Shown piece after piece: positions 23,631 through 25,469 of a stretch of 25,469 nucleotides of DNA (positions are counted from its first letter, which is position 1; each line of letters begins with the position of its first letter). The DNA is from RPQK01 sp041946865 (GTDB lineage: Bacteria; Acidobacteriota; UBA6911; RPQK01): assembly GCA_041946865.1 (NCBI GenBank), contig JBHGBF010000052.1, positions 1-25,469 on the forward strand, in the 5' to 3' direction. A program made the translations under genes and the position numbers. Below the pieces are notes generated by a model. It saw only the letters and a program-made list of their open reading frames with translations, did no database searches and had not been told where the DNA came from.

Positions 23631-24518
23631 TTACCGGGACAGGAATTCCAATACCGCTTCGTTGAATTCCTCGGCGCACTCGTACTGCAACTCGTGGCCG
23701 CACCGCTCGAGAAACTTGACTTCCAGACGCGGATTCAGTGACCTGGCAAAAGCCACGTTGGACGGCGGGATCAGCCAGTCCTCCCGGCCGTGGATGACGA
23801 GCGTGGGAACCCGCAGGCCCGGAAGCTCGGTTCTTATCAGTTCCATGACTTCAGGGCGCAAACCGCTCAGTCGAAGATGGTTGCGAGTAACCGACCGAAC
23901 GACCGCTCGCACTTCGGAAATCCTCATTCTCTCCTGGGTCATGCCGACCCATTCCGGAGTCCGCCTTTCCGGCCGGACAATCACTTTGCGCGAGATTATC
24001 TTCAGAACCGTCCGACCGACGCGAACCGCGCCGGTATTGAAAAACGGCAGTGTCAGCAGTCGCAGCCACAGGGAAACATCCGGACCCAGGCCCGAACTGC
24101 CCGCCAGGACCAGGCGGCCGACCCGCTCCGGACAGAGCCCGGCAAAACGCAAGGCAACCGAGCCTCCCCAGGAGTGACCAACGAGGTCCGTCCGCTCGAG
24201 GCCGAGAGCCGAAAGAAAGTCGCCGAGAAAGGCCACAAAGGAGTCGAGCGAGTAGGAAATCTGCGGCTTGTCGGTATACCCGTGACCTATCAAATCAGGC
24301 GCATAGACACGGTGGCGTTCCGCGAGCCGACTGATGTTGAGGCACCAGCTGTCGAGGTAGCTGCCCAGTCCATGCAGCAGCACCAGATTAGAACCTCGGT
24401 CTCCCTCCTGCCAGTACCGGGTTCGGACACTTCCGGCCTGGATGTACCGGTCTTCCAGCCGGTGCCAGGACCGCCCTGGGTCCGCCGTATGTCTGCTCTC
24501 GGAAGCCCTGATCGCCAT
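23631..24518 (-). CDS. Alpha/beta hydrolase
   Basis: This 295-aa protein has the oxyanion-hole motif HGLG (49-52), nucleophile S116 in GHSWGG, acid D247 in GREDWLIP and H275 in CGHELQYE, a full catalytic triad in the usual order. A cap region spans about 145-215. No signal peptide is obvious. The family covers esterases, epoxide/haloalkane and meta-cleavage product hydrolases; the VLLHGLGSYLDSW wording is not enough to choose. It begins 27 bases after the metallophosphoesterase stop on the same strand, so they are probably cotranscribed. The ATG has only a weak, distant purine stretch upstream (GGGGTGG). Confidence 0.88.
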   Translation of the reverse strand: MAIRASESRHTADPGRSWHRLEDRYIQAGSVRTRYWQEGDRGSNLVLLHGLGSYLDSWCLNISRLAERHRVYAPDLIGHGYTDKPQISYSLDSFVAFLGDFLSALGLERTDLVGHSWGGSVALRFAGLCPERVGRLVLAGSSGLGPDVSLWLRLLTLPFFNTGAVRVGRTVLKIISRKVIVRPERRTPEWVGMTQERMRISEVRAVVRSVTRNHLRLSGLRPEVMELIRTELPGLRVPTLVIHGREDWLIPPSNVAFARSLNPRLEVKFLERCGHELQYECAEEFNEAVLEFLSR

Positions 24519-24545
24519 AGTGTGATTATGCCACCCCTGCCGTGA

Positions 24546-25358
24546 TCAGCCGATCCTGTTCCGATTGACGTAAAACGCCTGCGGGTTGCATTGATACGTG
24601 GTCAGTTTCCCGTCATCTGAGAGCTCGACGATGCGGTAGCCCAGGTAATTGGTCCCCCAGTTGCCTCCCATGTGCCCATCGAAAAAGTAAGCACGCTTGC
24701 CTGAGTAGATCACGTTATCAATGTCATGATCGTGGCCGTGGAAGACGGCCAGCAGGTTCGGCGTCTGATCAAATAGCGCGGTGACCTCGGGGCTCGAGAT
24801 CGAGTGGCGTGTGAACTTGATCTGGCCGATGTGGAGAAAGGCGATAACGCCCTTCTTCGACTTGAACGCCTCCATCTGGCTGCGAAGCCAGCTGACGTCG
24901 GCAGAAAGGTATACGCCTTTCTCATCGGAGGTGCCGGCCAGCAGGAAGCCGTAATCTCCACGCTCGAAACTGTGGTTCTCCGCGTGGCCCCAAGTCTGTT
25001 TCCAAAGGCTCGGGGAGACCATGTCGTGATTGCCCCGGTTTGCGAAATAGGGAACTTGCAGCTGATCGTAACGCTGTTTGACCTGCGGAAGGAGGGCCGG
25101 GTCATTGTGAATGAGGTCGCCGTTGAAGACGACGAAATCCAGTCCCTTGGATTGCGCTTCATCGTTCAGCCAGCCGATCATCTCGCGGTGAAAGGCCTCG
25201 AAATCGGTTTCGGCCTGGCCGAAATGACCGTCGGAGGCAATCGCAAATCTCAATTTGAAACGAGGGCGAGGAGAACTGCCGGGGATCTGGCTGGCCCACA
25301 GCCGCGTCGCGCCGCCCATCGCAGCCAGTTGCAGGAAAAACGCTCTTCGGTTCGTCAT
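24546..25358 (-). CDS. Tat-exported calcineurin-like metallophosphoesterase
   Basis: This 270-aa protein has an N-terminal twin-arginine-type leader TNRRAFFLQLAAMGG (2-16), which argues for the start at ATG 25358 rather than a TTG 36 bases upstream. Metal-binding motifs are in order: DGH (D43, H45), GDLIHND (D81), GNHD (N110, H111), H176 in FLHIG, and GHDHD (H207, H209). These are the five blocks of the calcineurin-like phosphoesterase family, and the FDGHMGG segment shapes the active site. It should hydrolyse a phosphomono- or diester in the periplasm after folding in the cytoplasm with its metals. It leads a two-gene unit with the alpha/beta hydrolase. The terminal inverted repeat lies 54 bases upstream. 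Confidence 0.9.
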   Translation of the reverse strand: MTNRRAFFLQLAAMGGATRLWASQIPGSSPRPRFKLRFAIASDGHFGQAETDFEAFHREMIGWLNDEAQSKGLDFVVFNGDLIHNDPALLPQVKQRYDQLQVPYFANRGNHDMVSPSLWKQTWGHAENHSFERGDYGFLLAGTSDEKGVYLSADVSWLRSQMEAFKSKKGVIAFLHIGQIKFTRHSISSPEVTALFDQTPNLLAVFHGHDHDIDNVIYSGKRAYFFDGHMGGNWGTNYLGYRIVELSDDGKLTTYQCNPQAFYVNRNRIG

Positions 25359-25412
25359 TCGGTAAGAAGTGACACAAATCGCGGCGAACCGCAAGGGGAA
25401 CCTGACGCCACA

Positions 25413-25469
25413 AGTAACCCCTCAGTTTTTTGTTCGGAGTGTGGCAGCAACGAGGAGAGAGGCCGGTGC
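25413..25469. repeat. Right copy of window-terminal inverted repeat
   Basis: These 57 bases are the reverse complement of 14-72 apart from a two-base shorter homopolymer. The repeat runs to the very last base of the window, so its true length is unknown. It stands upstream of the metallophosphoesterase gene, whereas the other copy stands downstream of the DUF4440-like gene. Confidence 0.9.

Noticed and set aside
23314..24177. Long plus-strand open frame over the repeat gap and hydrolase
   Set aside because: It runs through dispersed repeat sequence and antisense to a hydrolase with a complete catalytic triad; the translation is Arg/Ser/Pro-rich with no domain.
14..25469. Whole window as one transposon bounded by terminal inverted repeats
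   Set aside because: No transposase or integrase, gene content is ordinary chromosomal, and contig ends at a dispersed repeat explain it more simply; kept only as a check in findings.

Overview
The window (25.5 kb, GC-rich) reads as a chromosomal piece of a Gram-negative, probably acidobacterial bacterium (Bryobacterales/Solibacter-like; inferred, not proven). The inference rests on gene families common in that lineage. These are a Ser/Thr kinase with a C-terminal TPR sensor region, carboxypeptidase-regulatory/TPR secreted proteins, a DUF1549-type remnant, an FAD_oxidored (xanthan lyase-like) remnant, a PafA-like phosphatase, a GH78 rhamnosidase and many secreted hydrolases. No tRNA, rRNA, CRISPR array, intact transposase or phage gene is visible.

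Layout. (1) 0.1-2.5 kb: a secreted DUF4440-like protein (-), a secreted protein with a Pro/Gly linker (+) and a secreted TPR protein (-). (2) 2.6-5.1 kb: a translationally coupled pair, a tartrate/D-malate dehydrogenase-type enzyme and a DASS/SLC13 dicarboxylate transporter, which looks like a small uptake-and-oxidation unit. (3) 5.2-7.3 kb: an exported oligopeptidase B-like S9A peptidase. (4) 7.4-8.1 kb: the C-terminal remnant of an FAD-dependent oxidoreductase (-). (5) 8.3-14.3 kb: a tight five-gene operon: membrane-SRPBCC protein, zinc alcohol/formaldehyde dehydrogenase, receptor-type Ser/Thr kinase with TPRs, an unrecognised 107-aa protein with a CSPPPC motif, and a GT-A glycosyltransferase. 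(6) 14.3-17.1 kb: a PafA-type phosphatase and a protein built from two copies of a beta-rich plus glycine-zipper unit (both -). (7) 17.6-20.3 kb: an exported GH78 alpha-L-rhamnosidase. (8) 20.4-21.4 kb: a PI-PLC/GDPD-like phosphodiesterase and a 63-aa membrane protein (-). (9) 21.6-22.8 kb: two decayed genes fused at a deletion junction. (10) 22.9-25.4 kb: a YCII-domain protein (+), a repeat-rich gap, then an alpha/beta hydrolase and a Tat-exported metallophosphoesterase (-).

What stands out. The two ends carry a near-perfect 57-59 bp inverted repeat differing only in a homopolymer. A composite palindromic element occurs at 14.3 and 17.2 kb; one copy supplies the stop codon of the glycosyltransferase and the C-terminal codons of the phosphatase. 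A third relative of the element lies at 23.6 kb. The pseudogenes show a datable sequence of lesions, including an exact 10-bp tandem duplication. The best candidate for something undescribed is the kinase / small CSPPPC protein / glycosyltransferase block, which could be a modified-peptide or signalling system; that is inference only.
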